15,340 nt of DNA from CAYTSW01 sp964440605 (GCA_964440605.1 CAYTSW010000062.1:1-15340); one strand, 5' to 3'; counted from the stretch's first letter, positions 1 to 6,925 are shown. Made by a program: numbers and translations. The notes: generated by a model from the sequence alone, not told the origin.

Positions 1-286
1 GTCGAAGGTCCTGACGGTGGCGGGGTGAGCGAACGTCCACTCTCGGATCGTGCTCGAGCCCGGGCCCCACTACTCCGGACCCCACGACGAACGGGCGACG
101 TCCGGGGTGTGTACATGCACACATCCTCGCCGCAGGTCGGCAGGTGGCCGAACACCCGGTTGTCTCTTGGTGACTCGCTGGAAGAAGTTCCCTCAGCACA
201 GGCGGGACGCCCGTGCCACTGCTTCTTGCAGGTCGAAGAGAGCACCGCTCGGAGACCGGTGTTACCGAAGTCGTCGAATCTTGAAC
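1..286. other. No supportable gene; left-edge intergenic region
   Basis: No convincing coding region is seen on either strand. Open frames here on the plus strand continue antisense into the nuoG-like gene and have no recognisable domain. One short plus-strand frame ends at a TGA at 26-28 and could be the tail of a gene lying to the left, but only eight codons are visible. The stretch holds one copy of the hairpin repeat (197-219). A weak 5-bp inverted repeat (243-261), followed on the minus strand by a pyrimidine run, could help terminate the nuoG-like transcript. Confidence 0.5.
197..219 (-). repeat. Hairpin repeat copy 1 (divergent)
   Basis: Read on the minus strand this 23-mer matches the repeat at 5410-5432 at 18 of 23 positions. 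The core forms a 7-bp stem (ACGGGCG / CGCCTGT, with one G-T pair) around a TCC loop. The differences from the other copies fall largely at paired positions and keep the pairing. It lies about 70 nt past the stop of the nuoG-like gene, on its transcribed side, so it could shape the 3' end of that message. Function is unknown. Confidence 0.7.
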
Positions 287-2017
287 TCAGAGCTCGACGA
301 CTTCCATGTCCGCTTCCTGCTTGCCTTCGACCGTCGGGTAGGTGACGTCGGTCTCGAAGACCGAGAGCGTCGGGAACTCGGCGGCCATCTCGCGCCGGGC
401 GGTCGCGGCGTTGAAACGCAGCGTCGCGCGGGGCAGCACAGCCGTGGCGCCGGCGGGGACCTGGCCCGGGCCCTCGTCCACCACGATCGTTTCGATGGCG
501 GCGCGGGTTTCGCTCGCCGGGGTGCCGTCGGCGACCGCCAAGAGGTCGGCGGCGATCTGGCCCTCCGTTTGCGCGCCGTCGCGCACGGGGATGGCGGCTT
601 CGAAGGCCTGGAGCTTGTGGTCGACGTTCTCGAAAACGCCGGCCTTCTCGGCCCACGTCGCGCCGGGGAGGACGATGTCGGCCCGACGCGTCAGCGCGTT
701 GGGCAGCGTGTCGATGAGGACGGTGAAGGGCTTGTCGCAGGCGTCGGCGAGGTCGGGCGTGACCCACTCGCTGGTGTAGTTGCCGGTGATGAGCGCGCCG
801 GTGCGCTCGCCGTTCTTGAGGGCGTTGACGGCGTCGTCGTAGCTGAGAACTGGGTTGTTCGGGCCCGCCATCGCTTCGAGGACGCGCCGCACGCCGCGGG
901 CGTTGGGGGCCTTTTCGGCGCGGACCGTGTAGCCGCCGGGGAAGGCCTTGTCTTCACCCTCGATGGGCACGGGGCCCACGGCGAACGCGCAGTTGTCGTC
1001 GAGCTTCTTGGCGGCGCGAGCGAGCGCATAGGCCTCTTCGCAGGGGAGCATGGGGCTCACCATCAGCAGCAGGCTGGTGCCGCCGAGGCCTTCGATGGCA
1101 TCCTGATAGGCACGGGAGAAGTCAGTCTCGACGCGGTTGCCGAAGGCGATGCGCGTGGGGCTGCTCAGGCGGTCTTCGCGGTGGACGAACTTATAACCGA
1201 AGCGGATCTCGTCGGAGATCCACCACTTGTTGACCTCGAGGTTGGTGCGGGGCTTGAGGCGGTAGATCTCGCCCTGGTTGTGCTCGATCAGGATGTTGTC
1301 GCCCTGGGCCGTGATGCCGTCGATGGACGGTGTTGACTTGAGGAACCACACGCGTTGGGCGAAAAGGAAGTCCTTGTCGAGCAGGGCGCCGACGGGGCAG
1401 AGGTCGATGACGTTGGCGGACAGCTCGTTGTCGAGGGCGACGCCGGGGAAGATGTCGATCTGCTCGGTGTTGCCGCGGCCCTGGACCATGAGTTCGGCGG
1501 TGCCGGTGACCTCGCGCGTGAAGCGCACGCAGCGCGAGCACATGATGCAGCGGTCGGCGTAGAGGTAGACGTGGGGCCCGAGGTTCTTCTTGGGCTGCTT
1601 GACCTTGGTTTCCTCGAAGCGCGAGACGCCGCGGCCGTACTCGTACGAGTAGTCCTGCAACAGGCACTCGCCGGCCTGGTCGCAGACGGGGCAGTCGAGC
1701 GGGTGATTGATCAGCAGGTACTCCATGACGGAGCGCTGGTTGGCGATGGCCTTGGGGCTGTCGGTGTACACGACCTGCCCGTCGGCGGCGGGTGTCTGGC
1801 AGGTGGGCAGGAGCTTGGGGATGGGCTCGAGCTTGTTGTCGTTACGCGGGTTGGGCGCGTGGACCTCGGCGAGGCAGATGCGGCACGAGGCGACGATGGA
1901 GAGCCCATCGTGATAGCAGTACTGGGGGATCTCGATGCTGTTCCGGTTGGCGACCTGGAGGATGGTCTCGCCCTGCTCGAAGTCGCACGCGTGGCCGTCG
2001 ATGGTGATGGTGGGCAT
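287..2017 (-). CDS. nuoG: NADH-quinone oxidoreductase subunit G (NuoG-like), short form
   Basis: Peripheral-arm iron-sulfur subunit of respiratory complex I, carrying electrons from NADH/FMN toward quinone on the cytoplasmic side. It is 576 aa. In order: an N-terminal 2Fe-2S ferredoxin domain with Cys34, Cys45, Cys48 and Cys73; the His-Cys3 4Fe-4S motif of the NuoG family (His105, Cys109, Cys112, Cys118); a 4Fe-4S motif Cys157/160/163 plus Cys207; then a molybdopterin-oxidoreductase-like domain without visible cofactor-binding features. The four extra cysteines that bind cluster N7 in some NuoG proteins are absent after residue 224, where the sequence reads STPSIDG. At 576 aa it is shorter than E. 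coli NuoG (about 900 aa). The ATG at 2017 is chosen because the ferredoxin fold begins at once; no Shine-Dalgarno is seen, and the region beyond 2038 is a gap. The frame stays open through the gap, but that extension is not protein-like. Neighbouring nuo genes are not visible. Confidence 0.9.
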   Translation of the reverse strand: MPTITIDGHACDFEQGETILQVANRNSIEIPQYCYHDGLSIVASCRICLAEVHAPNPRNDNKLEPIPKLLPTCQTPAADGQVVYTDSPKAIANQRSVMEYLLINHPLDCPVCDQAGECLLQDYSYEYGRGVSRFEETKVKQPKKNLGPHVYLYADRCIMCSRCVRFTREVTGTAELMVQGRGNTEQIDIFPGVALDNELSANVIDLCPVGALLDKDFLFAQRVWFLKSTPSIDGITAQGDNILIEHNQGEIYRLKPRTNLEVNKWWISDEIRFGYKFVHREDRLSSPTRIAFGNRVETDFSRAYQDAIEGLGGTSLLLMVSPMLPCEEAYALARAAKKLDDNCAFAVGPVPIEGEDKAFPGGYTVRAEKAPNARGVRRVLEAMAGPNNPVLSYDDAVNALKNGERTGALITGNYTSEWVTPDLADACDKPFTVLIDTLPNALTRRADIVLPGATWAEKAGVFENVDHKLQAFEAAIPVRDGAQTEGQIAADLLAVADGTPASETRAAIETIVVDEGPGQVPAGATAVLPRATLRFNAATARREMAAEFPTLSVFETDVTYPTVEGKQEADMEVVEL

Positions 2018-2038
2018 GGGCGGTCGGGGGCTCGGGGT

Positions 2039-2138
2039 NNNNNNNNNNNNNNNNNNNNNNNNNNNNNNNNNNNNNNNNNNNNNNNNNNNNNNNNNNNNNN
2101 NNNNNNNNNNNNNNNNNNNNNNNNNNNNNNNNNNNNNN
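2039..2138. other. Assembly gap of exactly 100 N
   Basis: A run of exactly 100 undetermined bases, the conventional placeholder for a scaffold gap of unknown length. It separates the start of the nuoG-like gene (minus) from the secreted-protein gene (plus), so both promoters and possibly whole genes may be missing. Adjacency across this point should not be read as true linkage distance. Confidence 0.98.
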
Positions 2139-2219
2139 CGCCGACCCGCCACCGACCTGTGAACCGGTGGCCCGCACGGGGAAGCGGCCCGCGACATTGT
2201 GACCGAGAGGTAGAGAGCC

Positions 2220-2936
2220 ATGCGTTGTGTTGCGCTTGCGGCCCTCGCCGGGGGTGTTTGTGCGCCCGTGGCGATGGGGTCGGTGGTGGTCTCGGACGTC
2301 GCGTCCGACGCCGAGCTTGAAATGCAGACTTTGAACAACGCGCTGGTCGCGTGGGAAGCCGAAGGCCGCTTCGGCGATCTGGGCGGGGCGGCGGAGCGCG
2401 AGCTGGGCGTGGGGCTGAACACCGCCGTTCCTCCGGCGGACGGCGCGCAGGTTGACTGGGTCAACGCCCAGAGCGACGCCGTCAACAGCGTGTACTCCTT
2501 CGCCATCAACTGGGACGGCGCGAGCACGCTGACGCTCGACGTGGACGGCATCGACGCGAGCGGCGCCGCGGTGGACGAGACGCTCGTCTACAACCTGCCC
2601 GGCGTCGAAGACAACATCGGCACGATCTTCATCCGCGTCGCGGCCAACTCGGCCACGACGAGCGCGATGGATTGGTCGGTCGAAGGTGCCTCGGGCTCGC
2701 TCGACGCGGGAGGCATGAACGCTTCCAGCGACCTTGTGCGCATCGTCGGCTCGGAACTGACCGACGGGTTCACGCTCAGCGGGACGTTCGCGTTTGGGTG
2801 GGACTCGGTCGACGATGCGCGCAACAGCCGTCCCTCTTGGCAGATCAAGGGCGTGCGTGGGTTCGTGCCCGGTCCGGGCACGGCGGCCATCGCGGCGTTT
2901 GCGCTCGCGGGCGTGGCGCGCCGTCGTCGCGGCTGA
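2220..2936 (+). CDS. Secreted protein with PEP-CTERM-like C-terminal sorting signal
   Basis: A 238-aa exported protein of unknown role. Residues 1-20 form a short signal peptide (Arg2, then an Ala/Leu/Val-rich core ending near AMG). The middle is beta-rich, with alternating hydrophobic strands and many Asp/Ser/Thr/Gly residues. The pattern EAEGRFGDLGG...ELGVGL...VDWVN recalls the 'choice-of-anchor' class of PEP-CTERM proteins, but that is a similarity by eye. The C-terminus is a tripartite sorting signal: VPGPG at 216-220, a hydrophobic segment 221-233, then Arg234-Arg237 and a final Gly. Such tails are known from exosortase/PEP-CTERM systems; the enzyme that would process it is not in this window. 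The start ATG has an AGAGGT box at 2206-2211. A strong hairpin lies 22 nt beyond the stop, so the gene is probably monocistronic. Its promoter lies in or beside the gap. Confidence 0.78.
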   Translation: MRCVALAALAGGVCAPVAMGSVVVSDVASDAELEMQTLNNALVAWEAEGRFGDLGGAAERELGVGLNTAVPPADGAQVDWVNAQSDAVNSVYSFAINWDGASTLTLDVDGIDASGAAVDETLVYNLPGVEDNIGTIFIRVAANSATTSAMDWSVEGASGSLDAGGMNASSDLVRIVGSELTDGFTLSGTFAFGWDSVDDARNSRPSWQIKGVRGFVPGPGTAAIAAFALAGVARRRRG

Positions 2937-2958
2937 ATCACCGACCGTCTCTCACGTC

Positions 2959-2988
2959 CGGCGCGCGGGTACGACGGCCCGCGCGCCG
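2959..2988 (+). terminator. Hairpin terminator after the PEP-CTERM-like gene
   Basis: A perfect 11-bp GC-only inverted repeat (2959-2969 with 2978-2988) encloses an 8-nt loop and starts 22 nt after the stop at 2936. It is followed by CTTCATGTCT, only moderately T-rich, so this is a GC-rich intrinsic terminator with a weak U-tract. The next gene is also on the plus strand 168 nt further on. Confidence 0.6.
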
Positions 2989-3144
2989 CTTCATGTCTCC
3001 GTCTCTCGTCTCGTGGCCTCGTCTGACGGCGGGTCGCGGGCTTGGCCGCCGCGTGCGGCGTGTGGATCACTCTTGCTCTGCCGGCGGTGGATGCCGGGTT
3101 TCTGGTGTGGGCCGCGTCCTGATGGGGGCGCGGCCTGCCTTGCA

Positions 3145-3159
3145 TAGACTCGGCCCATG
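3145..3159 (+). promoter_or_regulatory. Putative leaderless -10 box of hisS
   Basis: TAGACT (3145-3150) is followed by 6 nt (CGGCCC) and the hisS ATG. No purine-rich ribosome binding site precedes the ATG. With usual -10 to start-site spacing, the transcript would begin at or next to the ATG. The same arrangement is seen before hom, cysS and tmk. No clear -35 hexamer is visible. Confidence 0.45.
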
Positions 3160-4629
3160 AGCCAGCGACGCACCTTCCAGGCCCCCAAGGGCACGCGCGA
3201 CTTCTACCCCGAAGAACTCCTGCGCCGGCGCTACATCGCCGAGCAGTGGCGCGCCGCCTCCATCCGTCACGGCTTCGACGAGATCGACGGGCCCACCTTC
3301 GAGCACGCCGAGCTCTACACCGTCAAGAGCGGCGAGGGCATCCTCTCCGAGCTGTTCTCCTTCACCCGCGAGGGCGGCGACGACCGCTACGCCCTGCGCC
3401 CCGAGTTCACACCCACCCTCGCGCGCCTGTACGCGGCTCAGGCGAGCGCCTTGCCCAAGCCGGTGCGCTGGTTCTGCATCCCGAACTTCTTCCGCGCCGA
3501 GAAGCCGCAACGCGGGCGGCTGCGCGAGTTCTTTCAGTGGAATGCGGATGTCATCGGGGAGGGCACCGCGGAAGAGGACGCCGAGGTCATCGCGTGCCTC
3601 GTCGGCGTGCTCGATGAACTCGGGCTGGGCGACGACATCCGCGTGCACCTGAACAACCGCGACGCGATGGGTGCGCTGGTCGCGGCGATGGGCGTCGACG
3701 AGGACGAGGTAGGCAGCGCCTTCGTGCTGCTGGATCGGCGCGACCGACTGAACGACGACGCGCTGGAGGCGATGGCGTTTGAGTTCGGGACCAACGCCTT
3801 CGGGTTTCTGCAGTTTCTCAAGCGGCCGCGGGGTGAGGCGGCGGTCGAGGCGGGGCTGGAGCACGTGCCGCAGGAGGCCGAGGGCGCAGCGCGAGAGTTC
3901 ATCGCGACGCTACGCCGCACGCAGGAGCGGCTGGAGGCCGCGGGCATCGGCGGGCGCTGCGTGAGCGATCTCAACGTCGTCCGCGGCCTCGCCTACTACA
4001 CCGGCACCGTCTTCGAAGTCATCGCCGAAGGCGAGCGCGCGGTCGCCGGCGGGGGGCGGTACGACAAGCTCATCGAGCTCTTCGGCGGACCCTCGACGCC
4101 CGCCTGTGGCTTCGGCATGGGCGACGTCGTCCTCGGCAACCTGCTCGACGACCGCAACCTGATGCCCGAGGGCAAGGCGCTGCGCGAGGCGATCGACCGC
4201 ACCGTCCGCGGCGTGAGCCTGCGTCCGGAGGTCTTCGTCGTCGGCAATGGCGATGAGGAGGCCGAGGCGCTGGTGCGCCCGCTGCTGGCACGGCTGCGCC
4301 GGGGCGTGGAGGGCGAAACGTGGCTCGGGCGCGAGGGGCGCAAGCCGTGGGACGCGGGCCGCTACGCCGTTCGCCCGCTGCACGCTCGGACGACGGGCAA
4401 GCGCACGCGCAACATCAAGAAGCTGCTCACCGAGGCCGAGAAGCTGGGCGCGAAGCTGGCGGCGATCGTGCACGGCCCGGACAAGGTGCAGCTCAAGGCC
4501 CTGGATCGGCGCGAAGACGTGGGCGACTTCGCCGTCGAGCCGTTGGGCGCACGCAACGCGCTGGGCGAGGTGGCGTACGTCGGCGGCGCAGCGCAGCGTG
4601 TGCTCGACGGCATCGCGCCGGAGGTCTGA
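3157..4629 (+). CDS. hisS: Histidine--tRNA ligase
   Basis: Class II aminoacyl-tRNA synthetase that charges tRNA-His with histidine in the cytoplasm; 490 aa. Visible landmarks are the N-terminal APKGTRDFYPEE opening, motif 2 around residues 111-127 (FFRAEKPQRGRLREFFQ), the histidine-binding loop VVRGLAYYTGTVFE (274-287), GGGRYDKL (298-305) and motif 3 at 318-326 (GFGMGDVVL). Two positions deviate from the common bacterial form: RGLAYY in place of RGLDYY, and GDVV in motif 3 where many HisRS have an ER pair. This points to a divergent HisRS subgroup, not a dead enzyme, because the rest is intact. The C-terminal anticodon-binding region (about 357-490) is recognisable but has a basic insertion around 388-412. 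The start is set by the conserved opening; no Shine-Dalgarno is seen. A YedK-like gene follows after 4 nt, suggesting one transcript. Confidence 0.97.
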   Translation: MSQRRTFQAPKGTRDFYPEELLRRRYIAEQWRAASIRHGFDEIDGPTFEHAELYTVKSGEGILSELFSFTREGGDDRYALRPEFTPTLARLYAAQASALPKPVRWFCIPNFFRAEKPQRGRLREFFQWNADVIGEGTAEEDAEVIACLVGVLDELGLGDDIRVHLNNRDAMGALVAAMGVDEDEVGSAFVLLDRRDRLNDDALEAMAFEFGTNAFGFLQFLKRPRGEAAVEAGLEHVPQEAEGAAREFIATLRRTQERLEAAGIGGRCVSDLNVVRGLAYYTGTVFEVIAEGERAVAGGGRYDKLIELFGGPSTPACGFGMGDVVLGNLLDDRNLMPEGKALREAIDRTVRGVSLRPEVFVVGNGDEEAEALVRPLLARLRRGVEGETWLGREGRKPWDAGRYAVRPLHARTTGKRTRNIKKLLTEAEKLGAKLAAIVHGPDKVQLKALDRREDVGDFAVEPLGARNALGEVAYVGGAAQRVLDGIAPEV

Positions 4630-4633
4630 GCGC

Positions 4634-5377
4634 ATGTGCGGTCGGTTCACGCGGAAGTACTCGTGGAATCAGCTCCACGCGCTGCTGGACCTCAAGTGGC
4701 CCGGCGCCGACGAGCTGCCGGCGATCGAGCCGAGCTTCAACGTCGCCCCGACGCAGGACTCGGTCATCGTGCGCACGGACCGCGACGACGCGGAGCGCGC
4801 GGACGCGGCGCTCATGCGCTGGGGCCTGGTGCCGGCGTGGGCGGATGACCTTTCGATCGGCTCGAAGATGATCAACGCGCGGGCCGAGAGCGCGCACGAG
4901 AAACCGGCGTTCCGCAAGGCCTTTGCGCAGCGGCGGTGCGTCGTGCCGGCGAGCGGGTTCTACGAATGGCGCGACCCGCGATGGGAGGGCGAGGCGAAGC
5001 AGCCCTTCTACATCACGCGGTCCGGCGCCGAACCGATCCTCTTCGCCGGCCTGTGGGAGCGCTGGCGCGACAAGCAGGTCGGCGACGAGGGCGGCGAGGT
5101 GATCGAGACGTTCACGATCCTCACGACGCGGGCCAACGGCTTCATGGAGCGATTCCACCACCGCATGCCCGTCGTGCTCGAGCCCGAAGCCGCGCGTCGG
5201 TGGGTGGATCGCGCGACGGACCTGAAGGATGCGCGGCAACTGCTCGGCCCGGCTTCGGATGGAGTGTTGGGGGCGTACCCCGTGTCACGCCGCGTCAACA
5301 GCCCGAAGCACAACGATGAGGCGCTGCTGGAGCCGGTGGAGGAGGAGCAGGAGGGGGAGGGGACGTTGTTTGGTTGA
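4634..5377 (+). CDS. yedK: SRAP / HMCES-YedK family abasic-site DNA-protein crosslink protein
   Basis: A 247-aa member of the SOS response-associated peptidase family, whose studied members bind abasic sites in single-stranded DNA and form a thiazolidine crosslink through the N-terminal cysteine. The required residues are visible: Cys2 directly after the initiator Met (MCGRF), Asn81 in NARAE, Glu111 in SGFYEW and His176 in HHRMP; FNVAPTQ (35-41) is also typical. Since Cys2 must be exposed by Met removal, the start at 4634 is fixed. A GGAGGT box (4620-4625) overlaps the end of hisS and lies 8 nt before the ATG. The gene starts 4 nt after the hisS stop and is probably co-transcribed. The longer upstream open frame is antiframe hisS. 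The last 15 residues are an acidic Glu-rich tail. No LexA-type operator was recognised. Confidence 0.95.
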   Translation: MCGRFTRKYSWNQLHALLDLKWPGADELPAIEPSFNVAPTQDSVIVRTDRDDAERADAALMRWGLVPAWADDLSIGSKMINARAESAHEKPAFRKAFAQRRCVVPASGFYEWRDPRWEGEAKQPFYITRSGAEPILFAGLWERWRDKQVGDEGGEVIETFTILTTRANGFMERFHHRMPVVLEPEAARRWVDRATDLKDARQLLGPASDGVLGAYPVSRRVNSPKHNDEALLEPVEEEQEGEGTLFG

Positions 5378-5408
5378 GCGCGGCCGGAGGGCGGATACCA
5401 CTGTCTCT

Positions 5409-5435
5409 GGTGGGACGGGCATCCTGCCCGTCTTC
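5409..5435 (+). repeat. Hairpin repeat copy 2
   Basis: The stem ACGGGCA (5415-5421) pairs with TGCCCGT (5425-5431) around a TCC loop, flanked by GGTGGG and CTTC. It matches the copy at 5508-5533, read on the other strand, at 21 of 23 core positions; both differences sit at one closing base pair (A-T versus T-A). It lies 31 nt past the yedK stop. A second small palindrome (CGGCC AAC GGCCG, 5435-5447) follows directly. Confidence 0.85.
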
Positions 5436-5507
5436 GGCCAACGGCCGACTGTTTACTCCCGATGTCCAACAACAAACCCGCACTTTTCCCGTTGACCGCG
5501 GCACAAC

Positions 5508-5533
5508 AAGACGGGCTGGAAGCCCGTCCCACC
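5508..5533 (-). repeat. Hairpin repeat copy 3, inverted relative to copy 2
   Basis: On the minus strand this reads GGTGGGACGGGCT-TCC-AGCCCGTCTT, the same element as 5409-5435 in opposite orientation. Together the two copies form a long inverted repeat with about 72 nt between them, filling the gap between the convergent yedK and hom genes. Either or both could serve as a transcription terminator or mRNA 3' end for the two genes. There is no T-run, so classical intrinsic termination is uncertain. Confidence 0.85.
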
Positions 5534-5552
5534 GAAAATATGAAGAGTCGAG

Positions 5553-6848
5553 TCACCACGTCATCTGCGGCGTGTAGACGCGCAGCACGACCGAGGCCTC
5601 GACGTTGATGCCGTTGCAGCAGGGCTGTTCGAGCGTGGCGTCGAGGTGTTGGCGTGTGACGGGGCCGACGATGGCGGCGAGGGTGTCGGGCAGTTCGTGG
5701 AGGCGTTCGAGGGCGATGTCGTGCGCGCGCAGGTGCTGGGTGAAGGCTTCGACCACGCCGTCGTGGTGGCTGATCGGCGCGCGGATGAAAAAGCGTTTTT
5801 CCGTTTCGCCGGCGGGGGCGATGTCGAGCGGTTCGGGGGCGATCGGCCAGGGGTTGAGGCGGCCCGGAGCGCGCTGGTGCGTGAGCGTGGCGAGGCGGAT
5901 GGCGTCGGCGACGACGGCGGAGGCGGTGGGCAGCCCGCCCGCGCCCTCGCCGGCGATCATGGACCCGCCGACGGCGTCGCCGAGGAAGAAGGCCGCGTTC
6001 ATGGCGCCGCGGATGCGCGCGATGGGGTCGTTGAGCGGGATGAGCATGGGCGCGACGCGCAGGTAGACGCGGTCGTCCGCGCGCAACGCGCGGGCGAGGA
6101 GCTGGATGGCGTAGCCGAGCTCGCGCGCCAGGCGCATGTCTTCGGTGGTGATGCGCGTGATGCCGGTGGTGCGGATGGCGTCGGGGTGCACGCGGCGCTG
6201 GAAGAGCAGCGTCGCGAGGATGGCGAGCTTCTCGGCGGCGTCGCGGCCCGAGACGTCGAGCGTCGGGTCGGCCTCGGCGTAGCCCAGCCGACGAGCCGCG
6301 TTGATCGCCTCGCTGTAGCTGTGCCCCTCGTCGCGCATCTGCGAGAGGACGAAGGTGCACGTGGCGTTGAGGATGCCGGCGAAGTCGCGGAAGTCGTTGG
6401 CGTGCAGCGCGTCGAGGGCCGCGACGACGGGCAATCCGCCCGCGACCGCGGCTTCGAAGCCGATGCGCACGCGTCGCTCTTCGGCCAGCGCGAACAGCTC
6501 GTCGGCGCGCGCCGCGATGAGGCTTTTGTTGGCGGTGACGACGTCGCGCCCGGCTTCGATGGCGCGCGTGATGATGCGGTTGGGCGCCTCGATGCCGCCC
6601 GCGACCTCGATCAGGAGATCCCAGGGCGGTCCCTCTGCGTTCTGGCCGTTAAAAAAGACCTCGGGCTCGTCCGTGAGCAGCGCTCCCTCGGGCGGGGGCG
6701 TCGGACGCTCCTTGATCTCGTCGCGCACGAGGACGTGGGTGATGGTCAGCGGCTGCCCGGCCCGCTGGGCGTGGCGTTCGGGGTGAAGCGTGAGCAGTTC
6801 GGCGACGCCCCGCCCCACCGTGCCGAAACCCATCAGGCCGATCCGCAT
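5553..6848 (-). CDS. hom: Homoserine dehydrogenase
   Basis: NAD(P)-dependent reduction of aspartate semialdehyde to homoserine, the branch point to threonine and methionine; cytoplasmic, 431 aa. An N-terminal Rossmann motif GFGTVGRGV (7-15) binds the cofactor. VVTANKSLI (103-111) carries Lys108, and GYAEADPTLDVSGRDAAEK (189-207) supplies the Glu192, Asp203 and Lys207 expected at the active site. The usual GILNGTTNYIL block is altered to GILNATCTFVL (158-168). The last 80 or so residues resemble a reduced ACT-type regulatory domain (FFIRAPISHHDGVVEAF...), which would allow feedback control by threonine; this part is inferred. The ATG at 6848 is chosen because the Rossmann motif begins within six residues and a TACATT box lies 6 nt upstream. 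Upstream in-frame sequence is non-conserved and overlaps the divergent kbl promoter. Confidence 0.95.
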   Translation of the reverse strand: MRIGLMGFGTVGRGVAELLTLHPERHAQRAGQPLTITHVLVRDEIKERPTPPPEGALLTDEPEVFFNGQNAEGPPWDLLIEVAGGIEAPNRIITRAIEAGRDVVTANKSLIAARADELFALAEERRVRIGFEAAVAGGLPVVAALDALHANDFRDFAGILNATCTFVLSQMRDEGHSYSEAINAARRLGYAEADPTLDVSGRDAAEKLAILATLLFQRRVHPDAIRTTGITRITTEDMRLARELGYAIQLLARALRADDRVYLRVAPMLIPLNDPIARIRGAMNAAFFLGDAVGGSMIAGEGAGGLPTASAVVADAIRLATLTHQRAPGRLNPWPIAPEPLDIAPAGETEKRFFIRAPISHHDGVVEAFTQHLRAHDIALERLHELPDTLAAIVGPVTRQHLDATLEQPCCNGINVEASVVLRVYTPQMTW

Positions 6849-6860
6849 GCGATGAATGTA
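6846..6860 (-). promoter_or_regulatory. Putative leaderless -10 box of hom
   Basis: On the minus strand the sequence reads TACATT-CATCGC-ATG. The box is 6 nt from the start codon and no ribosome binding site fits between. The spacer CATCGC is identical to that before cysS. It lies within the 77-nt divergent region shared with kbl. Confidence 0.5.
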
Positions 6861-6885
6861 GCCGAATGCGCGGCGATCGGAGCGA

Positions 6886-6917
6886 TAGGATGACCCGAAC
6901 GAAACGACCTCAGGAGG
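6886..6917 (+). promoter_or_regulatory. -10 box and Shine-Dalgarno of kbl
   Basis: TAGGAT (6886-6891) is a plausible -10 element, giving a short leader that carries a strong AGGAGG (6912-6917) with 8 nt to the ATG at 6926. The -35 is not obvious. This leadered arrangement contrasts with the divergent hom gene, whose box abuts its start codon. Confidence 0.5.
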
Positions 6918-6925
6918 CACACGCC

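Noticed and set aside
50..1336. 428-codon plus-strand open frame
   Set aside because: It runs antisense to the nuoG-like gene, whose ferredoxin and iron-sulfur motifs are unmistakable; the frame is a GC-rich shadow with repetitive Gly/Ala/Val/Asp content.
2018..2551. Upstream extension of the nuoG-like frame through the gap
   Set aside because: The frame passes through 100 N of unknown length and then antisense to the secreted-protein gene; the ferredoxin domain begins at the ATG at 2017.
4247..4633. N-terminal extension of the YedK-like protein
   Set aside because: It overlaps hisS in another frame, and the family needs Cys at position 2, which fixes the start at 4634.
5400..5540. CRISPR-like array or tRNA from the paired repeats
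   Set aside because: Only two copies, in opposite orientation, with no regular spacers and no cloverleaf; an interspersed palindromic repeat fits better.
5008..6360. 450-codon minus-strand frame across yedK, the repeats and hom
   Set aside because: Arg/His/Pro-rich shadow of two real genes; it joins unrelated regions and has no domain.
5646..6893. 415-codon plus-strand frame opposite hom
   Set aside because: Antisense shadow; the minus strand shows complete homoserine dehydrogenase motifs.
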